64,000 bases of DNA from Algoriphagus aestuariicola (GTDB lineage: Bacteria; Bacteroidota; Bacteroidia; Cytophagales; Cyclobacteriaceae), in the NCBI RefSeq assembly GCF_017254835.1, contig NZ_JAFKCW010000003.1, forward strand, positions 124,001-188,000. The letters run 5' to 3'. Positions 8,985 through 17,198 of the stretch are shown one piece after another. Every line of letters starts with the position of its first letter. Position 1 is the first letter of the stretch. The position numbers and the translations under genes were made by a program. The notes below the pieces were generated by a model. It ran no database searches. It was not told where the DNA came from and saw nothing but the letters and a program-made list of their open reading frames with translations.

Positions 8985-10643
8985 TTAGTAAATCCAAGGC
9001 GATCCAGGATTCTTGTCCCAAAACACCTGCACAGCTACGTCAGGCTTCTGAACCGCATTCACATTGGTTACCATGTAGTTGTTCGGGTACAGGAAAGATC
9101 TTACAAACGGCCCTGGATCAGCCTCCAAGCCAGGTTGCATGTTGGAAGGCTTGCCTGTTCTTCTGTACAGGTTATAAGCTTCCTTGCCGTTTCCGTATAG
9201 TCCCAACCAATACTCCCTGCCAATTACGTTCATTTTAGCGTCAGCGGAGGCAGCCGCATCATACTCTGAAGCAACATAAGCCAAATATTTGTCTCTTTGC
9301 GTAGCATGATCGGCGTCGGTGATCTTACCGGTAATAGTGGCGCTTTCTGGCGTGCTGAGGGAGAAGGATCTGACAAAATTGATATTCTTTTCGATACCGG
9401 AAGTCAGATAGGTCTTCGCATCACCTGTGGTTCTTAGGGTGAGAGCAGCTTCAGCCAGCATAAAGTCAACATAAGACGCCAACATAATCGGATGAATACC
9501 AGCACCTCTTGCACCTAACGCAGGGTTGTTTACCGGCGTACCGCTGTCATTATCAAATCGGCCACCTGATGGATAAACCCCATAAGCTGTCCTCTTCAAG
9601 CCATCTGGTGGAATGCCGTCCGGATCCAAGTGGTCTCTTCCCCAATACCCCTTGTTGCCAGCAGGATTACAATAAGGAAATTGACCAACTAAATAATGAG
9701 GCGGGGCTATTTGGGAAACACATTCCTGCTCATCCACATTGGTGGTGTTAGTCAATACTTGACGATACATGTAATACTTGACACGTGGATCATCAAAACC
9801 TTTGGCCACAGTCAAATGGTGCATGAAGTAGGTAGACTGGTAATCACCACCCCCAGAGGTATACTGTCCCGCGAACTTCGGATGTCTCGAGTCCGGATCC
9901 GCTGCTGTAGTACCAAATCTAAAGATGAAGTCATCCCCATTTCCGATCATATTGTTTTCCGAGATCAGCGCATTGATGCCCGCTGTTGCACCAGCCGCAT
10001 CCACCAGCTTGGTATTCAAGAAATAACGCAGTTTCAGCGTATTGACCAGTTTTATCCACCGGGTATAATTTCTACCGTAGTAAAAATCATTGGGAGTTCC
10101 CGAACTTGCAACAGTAAAGTGTGTCGAAGCTTCCGTCAACAAGTCAAAGGCCGCATCATAGATAGTTTCGCCCGAGTCAGTCTTTGGATTAAAGTTAGAC
10201 GGATCAATTGCCTCAGAATATGGTACGTCTCCATAGGTATCTACCAGGTCGAACAATACCATAGCCTTGATAGTTTTGGCTATTCCAAGATGTCGTTGAA
10301 AATTGGCTTCCTCGGCCAAAGGCTCCAAAAACTCGATGTCAGACAAGATATTAGCATATCCGTCAGTCCAAGTTCCATTGGTAGAGACCGCTGTGTATGC
10401 ATTGATATAGAGCGCAGAGCCTTGGTTGATCTGACGGGTGAGTCGAGCACCCCGATCTGCCACACCATACCACATATCCTTGTAGTCCAGCTGGATTCTG
10501 TTCAAAAGGAAATCTGGAGATGCGGTTTCGGCAGTTACCGCATTCGGGTTATCCAGCAGTTCATCCAATTTTTCATCGCAAGAGGAAGCGAAGACCAAGG
10601 TGGTCGCGACCGTCAAGCCATATATAAATCTTTTCATTTTCAT
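8985..10643 (-). CDS. SusD/RagB-like outer-membrane lipoprotein
   Basis: 552 residues. Lipobox FASSC (Cys22) followed by acidic DEKLDE, which resembles the export signal of Bacteroidota surface lipoproteins. The N-terminal segment with NPNAVTAETASPDFLLN and the helical tetratricopeptide-like repeats (AIKTIKAMVLFDLVDTYGDVPYSEA) mark the SusD-like_2 type family. C-terminal NPGSPWIY. It should bind a nutrient at the cell surface and cap the SusC channel encoded 12 bp upstream. No polysaccharide-degrading enzyme is nearby, so the ligand could be a glycan, peptide or other compound. Confidence 0.93.
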   Translation of the reverse strand: MKMKRFIYGLTVATTLVFASSCDEKLDELLDNPNAVTAETASPDFLLNRIQLDYKDMWYGVADRGARLTRQINQGSALYINAYTAVSTNGTWTDGYANILSDIEFLEPLAEEANFQRHLGIAKTIKAMVLFDLVDTYGDVPYSEAIDPSNFNPKTDSGETIYDAAFDLLTEASTHFTVASSGTPNDFYYGRNYTRWIKLVNTLKLRYFLNTKLVDAAGATAGINALISENNMIGNGDDFIFRFGTTAADPDSRHPKFAGQYTSGGGDYQSTYFMHHLTVAKGFDDPRVKYYMYRQVLTNTTNVDEQECVSQIAPPHYLVGQFPYCNPAGNKGYWGRDHLDPDGIPPDGLKRTAYGVYPSGGRFDNDSGTPVNNPALGARGAGIHPIMLASYVDFMLAEAALTLRTTGDAKTYLTSGIEKNINFVRSFSLSTPESATITGKITDADHATQRDKYLAYVASEYDAAASADAKMNVIGREYWLGLYGNGKEAYNLYRRTGKPSNMQPGLEADPGPFVRSFLYPNNYMVTNVNAVQKPDVAVQVFWDKNPGSPWIY

Positions 10644-10655
10644 TTCTATTTAGGG

Positions 10656-13600
10656 TTAGAAAGTAAGGGTCAACGTTCCACCCACTCGCTTAGAGCTAGG
10701 ACCAGTCACGAAGTCAAATCCAAGACCGTTACCTACACCAGTTCCCAAGACATCCACGTCAAAGTTCATGTTTGGAGGGAAGTTCAGCGCCTCAAACCAC
10801 AGGTTAGTGCCACTCACCGCAATCGAAGCCCGCTTGAAAGGCGTCTTAGACATCAGGTTATTTGGTAACTGATAAGCTAATGAAACTTCTCTCAAGCGAA
10901 TCATAGAACCGTCGAAGATGTTTGGCTCGTTGGTAGCTCCCTGATAGCCTGAAAAGAAGTAGTCAGAAGCGGAAATCTGATAGTCATTCGGAATGTATTT
11001 TGGAGTTCCGTCTGCATTGTTGCCATCCTGTCTTACGCCAGGCATAATGAACGTCAGCTCTCTATCAGCTACCGGATCCTTGGTCACACCCCGTGCAAGG
11101 GTAGCCGTTACGGTATTGGAGTAGATCATCCCTTTGTGACGATATTCCAACATCACATTCAAAGTCAGACCTTTGTAGGCGAATGTATTGATCCAAGAGC
11201 CGTTCCATGCAGGATTTGGATCGCCCAAAACTACAAATTCAGCTGTCGGCTTATGAACACCATTGGAAAGAATAATTGGCTGTCCAGCAAATTCTTGGCC
11301 TTCAGGCACACGGTCAAAACCGATACCCTTGATCACGTTAAAAGGCTGGCCGGGGATAGCAAAGTTTGCGACACTGTTGGAATATCCAGCAACGATCACC
11401 TCTTCTAGTCCTCCACCCAACTCAATCACTTCTGTTCTGTATTTAGACCAGTTTATTGTGGAATTCCATTCAAATCCGGAAGACGTTGAAATCGGCGTCA
11501 CAGTCGCTTGGAGTTCTGCTCCCCTCGTTCTGATTTTACCGATGTTGATCGCTGTCTCAGTAAAGCCCGTTGCCGGATCGATAGGAGAATTGGTAATCAG
11601 GTCCTTGGTGTTTTTCTCGTAGAGAGAAAGGTCAAATCTAAGTTTGTTGTTGAACATCACAGCTTCGACACCAAATTCCAGTTCCCCATGCAACTCCGGT
11701 TTCAGATTTGGATTGCCCAAGGTATTAGACACCGCATGCGTGGTAGAAACGGTTCCGTTTACGTCAAACGCTCTTGCAGATTGGCTCAATACGTTTCGAG
11801 TACTGTAAGGAGATGGGTAGCCGGCAGAAGTACCATAGCCCAATCTCAATTTCAGATCATTCAAAGTAGAAGACCCCCAATCAAATGCCGTAGTGGGTAT
11901 AAACGAAACAGAGGCACCTGGGTAGAGGATGCTGCGGTTTTCCTTTTCTACTGTAGAAGTCCAGTCGTTACGTGCAGACAAGTTTAAGAACAAGTAGTCA
12001 GAGTAATCCAAGGTCACGTTGGCATAGACCCCATATCTCCGCTCTTCTTCTGTGTAGTTCAACTGACCTCCAGAGTAAGCATCCGTATTGGCAGAAGTCC
12101 TGAAGTTGGAGTGTCTAAACAAGCCGAAGGCGAGCTGTCCTTGGGAAGCGATCCCATTTTGGTCGTAGGAGTCATAGCGAGAATTGGCGCCGAGCAAAGC
12201 GCTCATGCCGAGTTTATCAGAAAACTCCTTCTTCCAATTCAAGATCAGGTCCTGATTCCAGATGGTATTGTTGATGTTGATCGATCTGTAGTATCCATTT
12301 CTGGTGGTGAGATCCGAAGTGGCGCCTCCCTTGTTATATCTGACCTCCTGCAACTCCGCATAGGTATCCAAACCTAGACGATAAGTCACAGAGAAATTGT
12401 CATTGATATCATAGTTGAGGGAAGTGGAATTGAAGAATCGTTTTACGTCCGATGTATTGCTGTAATATTTCACCAACCAAAGCGGGTTGGTAATATCATT
12501 GCCTCCGCGGAAATAAACAGAGCTTTTGTCAGAAGGAAGCTCATAAGGAAGATTCTCCAAGTCTACTGAGCGTGGTGTAAACAACACGTGACCAAACACG
12601 GAAGGAATAGCGCTACCAGAACCAGATGAGGCGTTCACAGGTGGACTTGCTAGATCTGTAATCGCAAATGTGAAGGAAGAATTGACCGAGAGCTTATCCG
12701 TCACTGCAGAGTTCAAACCCAAACCAAAGTTAAACTTCTCCAGCTCGTTGCCTGGAACGTAACCTTCTTCGTCCGTATAGCCAAAGCTTGCATTGAACCC
12801 TGTTCTATCCGAACCTCCGGAGATCTGAACTGATGTATTGGAGACCAGTCCAGTTCTGAAGAAAACTTCAGAGGGATCTTTGTATGCCTTGTACTCATAC
12901 TGTACTGGAGTTCCTCCAACGACACCGTCTACCCAAAATTGGGGAAACTCGTTTCGGATTGCCGCAACTGAAGAGGTCGCATAGGGGTGGTTAATGGTCA
13001 AGCCCTGATCCATCCTCGGACCAAAGTTCGAGAAGAAGAATCCTGGCGCCTGCTGGAAACCATTACCGTAAATCTCTCCATAAGTAGGCAAAGAGGCTGC
13101 CTTGTTGCTAAAGAGTGACTGGTTGATGGTCACCTCAGCAGCTTTTCTTTTTGACGCACCTGATTTGGTAGTGATTAGAATTACGCCATTTCTACCCTGG
13201 TCACCGTAAAGCACCGTAGCAGAAAGCCCTTTTAGTACTGACATGCTCTCGATGTTGTTTGGATCGATATCCAAAAATCGGGATGACGTCGCTGCCCCAC
13301 CGGTAGTGAAGCCGTTTTGTGAATTGGTGCTGGTATTGAATGGCACCCCGTCCACGACAAACAAAGGCTGGTTAGACCCGGTAGCCGAGGAATAACCTCG
13401 GATTACCATGTTGGTACCCGATCCTGACATCCCGTTGGTAGATGTGATGTTGACCCCGGGCACCTTGCCCTGAAGAACCCTCGCTACGTCAGCTTCTGGA
13501 CGGTTCTCCAACTGTGAATTGTCCACTGAAGTTACGGCGTAACCCAGTGCCTTCTTTTCCCTTTCTATACCGATCGCGGTCACTACCACTTCGGATAATT

Positions 13601-13907
13601 GCGACGCGTCGGTCGTCAGGGTGACATTGACTACGGTGCGGTTGCCGATCGCCTCTTCAAAGGTCTTGAGACCCACAAAAGAGAAAACCAGGACATCAGA
13701 TCCCGCGGGCACGTTGATGGAGTAATTACCATCCAAATCGGTGGTAGTACCCACTGTCGTACCCTTCACGAGAACTGTTGCCCCTGGCAAGCCCATACCG
13801 TCTTCCTCGGAAATTACCGTACCGGTAATTACCCGTTGCTGCGCCGAGACCTCATAGCTGAGGGACAAGGTGAAAAGCGCAACAACAAAGAGTAAAGCTT
13901 TTCTCAT
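10656..13907 (-). CDS. SusC/RagA family TonB-linked outer-membrane transporter
   Basis: 1083 residues. Signal peptide ending near VSAQQ, then a carboxypeptidase-regulatory-like domain (about 25-105, VITGTVISEEDGMGLPGATVLVKGT), plug domain with VVVTAIGIEREKKALGYAV and the family-typical SVLKGLSATVLYGDQGRNGVILITTK, then a large beta-barrel closing with GGTLTLTF. It imports the ligand captured by the downstream SusD with TonB energy. No sigma/anti-sigma pair or hybrid regulator lies beside it, so control is not obvious; the 447-bp AT-rich leader may contain it. Confidence 0.96.
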   Translation of the reverse strand: MRKALLFVVALFTLSLSYEVSAQQRVITGTVISEEDGMGLPGATVLVKGTTVGTTTDLDGNYSINVPAGSDVLVFSFVGLKTFEEAIGNRTVVNVTLTTDASQLSEVVVTAIGIEREKKALGYAVTSVDNSQLENRPEADVARVLQGKVPGVNITSTNGMSGSGTNMVIRGYSSATGSNQPLFVVDGVPFNTSTNSQNGFTTGGAATSSRFLDIDPNNIESMSVLKGLSATVLYGDQGRNGVILITTKSGASKRKAAEVTINQSLFSNKAASLPTYGEIYGNGFQQAPGFFFSNFGPRMDQGLTINHPYATSSVAAIRNEFPQFWVDGVVGGTPVQYEYKAYKDPSEVFFRTGLVSNTSVQISGGSDRTGFNASFGYTDEEGYVPGNELEKFNFGLGLNSAVTDKLSVNSSFTFAITDLASPPVNASSGSGSAIPSVFGHVLFTPRSVDLENLPYELPSDKSSVYFRGGNDITNPLWLVKYYSNTSDVKRFFNSTSLNYDINDNFSVTYRLGLDTYAELQEVRYNKGGATSDLTTRNGYYRSININNTIWNQDLILNWKKEFSDKLGMSALLGANSRYDSYDQNGIASQGQLAFGLFRHSNFRTSANTDAYSGGQLNYTEEERRYGVYANVTLDYSDYLFLNLSARNDWTSTVEKENRSILYPGASVSFIPTTAFDWGSSTLNDLKLRLGYGTSAGYPSPYSTRNVLSQSARAFDVNGTVSTTHAVSNTLGNPNLKPELHGELEFGVEAVMFNNKLRFDLSLYEKNTKDLITNSPIDPATGFTETAINIGKIRTRGAELQATVTPISTSSGFEWNSTINWSKYRTEVIELGGGLEEVIVAGYSNSVANFAIPGQPFNVIKGIGFDRVPEGQEFAGQPIILSNGVHKPTAEFVVLGDPNPAWNGSWINTFAYKGLTLNVMLEYRHKGMIYSNTVTATLARGVTKDPVADRELTFIMPGVRQDGNNADGTPKYIPNDYQISASDYFFSGYQGATNEPNIFDGSMIRLREVSLAYQLPNNLMSKTPFKRASIAVSGTNLWFEALNFPPNMNFDVDVLGTGVGNGLGFDFVTGPSSKRVGGTLTLTF

Positions 13908-14321
13908 AAGGTATTTAGTTTAGTTGATATCAGTAAATAAAATTTATTCTCCCATAATTTCAAAAGCGGTAAAAAATTTGTTTGAACGGAGAGATAAGCG
14001 AATTATTTGGCTGCTATCGAAAATATTAACACTTTTTAACGGAAAAGCATCGAATTGCCAACTGTATCAAAATATTATTCTGTAAAAATTGAATTTATCT
14101 AGATTTCAAAAATAATTTTTGACTGAAAAAAATATTATTTATACCCTCAAAGCACGATTTATTGACCATTTTAAGAATATTATTCACCCTTTGGGCCATT
14201 TTTTTATATTTTATTTCAATTCTTTCGATTTTTAGATAATAGAAATCTGTGATTTTTCTATTTTCAATATTTCAGGTTCCTAATTTTCAATATTTTTAAT
14301 GTTTTCTTGCTAAAAAGAAAA
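13908..14321. other. AT-rich gene-free leader upstream of the susC operon
   Basis: No coding frame is credible. The stretch is strongly AT-rich compared with its neighbours. It contains a dyad TCAAAAA-TAA-TTTTTGA (14106-14122) overlapping a leftward -7-like TATTTTTG (14107-14114), three copies of AATATTATT (14071, 14131, 14176) and two copies of TTTTCAATATTT (14263, 14284). Probably promoter and 5' leader of the SusC operon; exact signals unproven. Confidence 0.5.
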
Positions 14322-14347
14322 AAACCGGTTTGATTTTTAACCGGTTT
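14322..14347 (-). terminator. Intrinsic terminator after the beta-barrel gene
   Basis: Nine-bp stem AAACCGGTT/AACCGGTTT (14322-14330, 14339-14347), followed leftward by a T-rich run. It closes the bshC-cyclo-ligase-barrel gene set. Confidence 0.85.
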
Positions 14348-14354
14348 CTTATTT

Positions 14355-14855
14355 TTAAAAGGAATATTTTAAAGTGAAGGCTGCTTCGTCCCACCAAAGC
14401 TTTGTGAAGTCAACGAAATTATATGCGGGTTTCCAATCCAAACTCAAATAAATGTTTGTATTGTAAAAATTATACTCTAAACCAGCCACGAAGTCGATCC
14501 CATAGGCCTCATAGTCTTGGGTGCTCTTATACACCCACGGGGGCTCGCCCTTTTCCTTCGTCCACTTTCCATAGTGCCCTCCTCCTCCGAGATACCACTC
14601 CATTCCTCGGAATTCCCGGATGTCCATGTGATACTCATACAGCAAGGCAGCATTCCATCCTTTCCATCTATTGAAAACCATCAGCTCGACGGCGGAATTG
14701 TCGGTGACGAATCTTTTGACCGAGCCTCCTATGGAAGTGCCGGCCCTGATCCCGACCATCGTGTTATAATACCCCTGTTGGGCCTTGGCGATAGGGGAAA
14801 ACGAAATCAATACCATCAAAAGGATGGCGGAGGGAGACAAAAACGTTGTTTTCAA
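14355..14855 (-). CDS. Outer-membrane beta-barrel-like protein, function unknown
   Basis: About 166 residues with a signal peptide (hydrophobic ILLMVLISFSPIAKAQQ) and alternating aromatic beta-strands ending in FTLKYSF, as expected of a small outer-membrane barrel (C-terminal Phe). The frame is open upstream to 14963, inside the cyclo-ligase gene, but those residues precede a normal signal peptide. I prefer the TTG at 14855, 22 bp after the cyclo-ligase stop; the ATG at 14810 would shorten the signal. Last gene of the leftward bshC-cyclo-ligase run. Family not identified. Confidence 0.7.
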   Translation of the reverse strand: MKTTFLSPSAILLMVLISFSPIAKAQQGYYNTMVGIRAGTSIGGSVKRFVTDNSAVELMVFNRWKGWNAALLYEYHMDIREFRGMEWYLGGGGHYGKWTKEKGEPPWVYKSTQDYEAYGIDFVAGLEYNFYNTNIYLSLDWKPAYNFVDFTKLWWDEAAFTLKYSF

Positions 14856-14877
14856 GCGGGTGACAGGTTGGATCCTG

Positions 14878-15447
14878 TCAAAAAGTAAAAACTTTTTCGG
14901 GAGTAAAACAAAAATCCAGTCGCACATCGTGTGGATCCGGTTGTATTCTTTCCTCGGGTCCATAGAAACTGAGGCCGATCTTGAGCACCTCTGGTTTCAA
15001 CTTCCCCAGAAAAGAATCATAAAAACCTTTCCCGAATCCAACCCTATTTCCCGAAAGATCATAGGCTAGCAGAGGCACAAACACCACCTCGATTTTGCTG
15101 GGGGACACTAGAATGGATTCCTGCGGGACAGGAATCCCCCACTCATCGAGGAAAAAAGCCGCATCGTGGGGAAGTTTCAGCGTTTCCAGCTCAGTAGCAC
15201 CACGGTTTACTTGAGAGGTGTAGAGCGTCTTGCCCAGCTGTTCCAATGACTCCTTGATGTAAAACGTGTTGACCTCATTGAAGCGGTCGATAGGAAAAAA
15301 AAGGTGAAAATGCTGCAGCTGGTTTCTCCCATCGAGCCAGCTGAGAAAATGTTGATTGATCGCTTGGGATTTCGCCTCCACGACAGCAGGTTGGAGGCTT
15401 TTGCGCAGCTGTCTATAAGCTGAGCGGAGGTCTTGTTTGGTTTTCAT
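14878..15447 (-). CDS. 5-formyltetrahydrofolate cyclo-ligase
   Basis: 189 residues, family length. N-terminal KQDLRSAYRQLRKSL is the usual start; the C-terminal half has VFVPLLAYDLSGNRVGFGKGFYDSFL, the ATP/substrate signature with the GxGxGxYD-type loop. It converts 5-formyl-THF to 5,10-methenyl-THF with ATP. The start overlaps the bshC stop by 4 bp, so the two are probably translationally coupled. Confidence 0.93.
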   Translation of the reverse strand: MKTKQDLRSAYRQLRKSLQPAVVEAKSQAINQHFLSWLDGRNQLQHFHLFFPIDRFNEVNTFYIKESLEQLGKTLYTSQVNRGATELETLKLPHDAAFFLDEWGIPVPQESILVSPSKIEVVFVPLLAYDLSGNRVGFGKGFYDSFLGKLKPEVLKIGLSFYGPEERIQPDPHDVRLDFCFTPEKVFTF

Positions 15448-17006
15448 TCGTATTGGAGCACTAGCATGTTAAAGTCAAGCGGATCAAAACAGGAAAGCAA
15501 GTCGTCAATCAATTCAGGCCTTGCAAGGTAAAATTGCATCACGTTCACCACCCGCTCCTGCGGGCTACCCCCCGGCGCTGCAAATTCCAAAACCGCCTTG
15601 GCCCGACCCAGCTCCACTTTCAAGCGTCTTTCCTCAGCCTTTCGCAATTTTGAAGCCAACTGATCCAATATCTTCAAGCCCCTGACCTTCCCTGCTTCAA
15701 AGGCCGACTGCAGGCTTTTCTCCAGTTCGGATGCCTCTGCGCCCTTCTTGTCCAAGAGTTCTGAAAAAAGCTGCCTCTCCTGATTCAGAGAAAAATCCAT
15801 CGTCGATTCCCGCTCTACAAAACTTTTTTTCCAAGTCTCAAAGTCGATGAACACATCTTCGGCTTTCCATCCCAGTTTTTCCATCTTTTTCAGAATCGGC
15901 GGGTTCAAGATCAGCGCGAAATTTCTAGGCAGGAGAATCGGGAAAGGAACCCCAAAATATTCGAAAACTCCCTTCAGCTGCAGCCAATACACCATCTCCG
16001 CCGGACCGCCCAAGTAGGCTAGGTTGGGAAGGATCATCTCTTGATAGAGTGGCCTAAGGACAACATTGGGACTGAATCGCTCCGGCTGCGACTCCAGCAG
16101 GGCCTTGAGCTCTTCTGCAGAAAAATACAGTTCGGAATTCAGCACCTGAAAGCCATCCCCGTTTCGCTCAATCCGCTCACGAATGCCTTTGTCCAAATAG
16201 AATAGATTGATTTCCCTGGGAAAAATCTGGCTTTTGTAGCCTAGGTTTTCCAAGTCCTCGGTTGTCTTTTGAGCCTGCTGAAATGGTGCATGCTCAAAAA
16301 GATCCGAGGCGATCACCGGTTTGAAAATCGCTTTGAGCAATGGGTCACTTCCATTCAAGACCACGAGCCCCTCTTTGCCGAAGATCCCGTCCACATATTT
16401 CCTCACCGCCTCACCCAGCGTCTTGCTGCTTCGATAGGCAGCTTTGAAAACCTCCGGCGCAAAATTCACCTCATTTAAAAAAGCTTGGAACGAAGCGTCC
16501 AGCTCAAAATCGCCTACAGCACCATGTTGGTCGGCATTCCATTGATATTTTTTCCCATCGAGCTTGAAATAGTTGATCTCTTCAAAATCGTGATCCTCCG
16601 TGGCCATCCAATACACCGGCACGAAATGAAACTCGGGATAGGCTTCCTTCAGCTTCTTTGCCAGATTGATGGTGGAAACGAGCTTGAAGATAAAATAGAG
16701 AGGACCAGTAAACAGATTCAGCTGATGACCCGTGGTGACTGTGAAGGTTTTTTCGCCCAGCAGCGAGGCGATGTTGTCGGAAACCGGATCTCGCAGATCC
16801 ATGGCCGAGTATTGGTTGAGCAAGGCTTGGTGGAGGACTGCCCTCCTTTCGAGCGGAAATTGCTTCGCTTTTATTGCTTCGCCAAAGCTGTCCAACTTGG
16901 GTAAATGTGAATAAAATGGCTTAAGTGATTCTGTCCCTTCTATGTAATCCAAAAAAAATTTCGAAAACTGTCCCGTCTTATTCAGAGCTACGCAGTGTTT
17001 TTTCAT
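15444..17006 (-). CDS. bshC: Bacillithiol biosynthesis cysteine-adding enzyme BshC
   Basis: 520 residues, usual BshC length. Diagnostic segments: VTTGHQLNLFTGPLYFIFK (about 92-110), VYWMATEDHDFEEINYF (about 132-148), and YLGGPAEMVYWLQLKGVFEYFGVPFPILLPRN (about 335-365), then a coiled-coil segment before the C-terminus. BshC joins cysteine to glucosaminyl-malate in the last step of bacillithiol synthesis. A YpdA-like bacillithiol disulfide reductase is encoded at 53.4 kb, which supports use of this thiol. First gene of a leftward set; its promoter region is shared with the rightward M16-ispF-mnmD genes. Confidence 0.95.
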   Translation of the reverse strand: MKKHCVALNKTGQFSKFFLDYIEGTESLKPFYSHLPKLDSFGEAIKAKQFPLERRAVLHQALLNQYSAMDLRDPVSDNIASLLGEKTFTVTTGHQLNLFTGPLYFIFKLVSTINLAKKLKEAYPEFHFVPVYWMATEDHDFEEINYFKLDGKKYQWNADQHGAVGDFELDASFQAFLNEVNFAPEVFKAAYRSSKTLGEAVRKYVDGIFGKEGLVVLNGSDPLLKAIFKPVIASDLFEHAPFQQAQKTTEDLENLGYKSQIFPREINLFYLDKGIRERIERNGDGFQVLNSELYFSAEELKALLESQPERFSPNVVLRPLYQEMILPNLAYLGGPAEMVYWLQLKGVFEYFGVPFPILLPRNFALILNPPILKKMEKLGWKAEDVFIDFETWKKSFVERESTMDFSLNQERQLFSELLDKKGAEASELEKSLQSAFEAGKVRGLKILDQLASKLRKAEERRLKVELGRAKAVLEFAAPGGSPQERVVNVMQFYLARPELIDDLLSCFDPLDFNMLVLQYE

Positions 17007-17020
17007 CGGAATGGGTGAAG

Positions 17021-17028
17021 TATGTTTG
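17021..17028 (+). promoter_or_regulatory. -7 promoter element for the M16-ispF-mnmD operon
   Basis: TATGTTTG matches the Bacteroidota -7 consensus TAnnTTTG exactly. The -33 position holds only a T-run. Transcription would begin near 17035, just before the hairpin at 17048. Confidence 0.5.
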
Positions 17029-17047
17029 GGAACTCTAACTTAGCGAT

Positions 17048-17071
17048 CCGAACCAAAGTTCGGCTTTTTTT
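17048..17071 (+). terminator. Leader terminator, possible attenuator
   Basis: CCGAAC (17048-17053), loop CAAA, GTTCGG (17058-17063), then C and seven T: an intrinsic terminator pointing rightward. No rightward gene lies upstream that it could end, but a -7 element at 17021 does. It therefore sits in the leader of the M16 operon. Confidence 0.65.
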
Positions 17072-17096
17072 GTAAAAAACGGGACAACTTACATCA

Positions 17097-17198
17097 ATGG
17101 CGGATAAAGATTCAAAAAAGAGAAAACTGAGCCTTGGTTCTGTGGTTTTTGAACGACAAGCCGAGCTCCAACAAGTCTACAAATCCATATTACCCTGA
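17097..17198 (+). CDS. Possible 33-residue leader or small protein
   Basis: ATG at 17097, 33 codons, TGA at 17196-17198 directly abutting the ATG of the M16 peptidase in the same frame. The product is basic at its N-terminus (MADKDSKKRKLSLGS) and has a short amphipathic stretch. No family recognised. It lies after the leader terminator and could couple translation into the peptidase gene. Because the two are in frame with only TGA between them, an N-terminally extended peptidase by read-through is another, less likely, option. Confidence 0.4.
   Translation: MADKDSKKRKLSLGSVVFERQAELQQVYKSILP

Noticed and set aside
8968-9021. Longer start for the lipoprotein gene at 9021
   Set aside because: Would overlap the susD end and place hydrophilic residues before a normal lipoprotein signal peptide.
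9696-10868. Long open frame on the + strand (390 codons)
   Set aside because: It is antisense to the SusD gene and the end of susC; composition and lack of motifs mark it as a shadow of the real genes.
14856-14963. N-terminal extension of the beta-barrel gene
   Set aside because: It lies inside the cyclo-ligase gene in another frame and would bury the signal peptide.
17021-17028. TATGTTTG as part of the bshC start region only
   Set aside because: Orientation and consensus fit a rightward promoter; bshC reads leftward from 17006.
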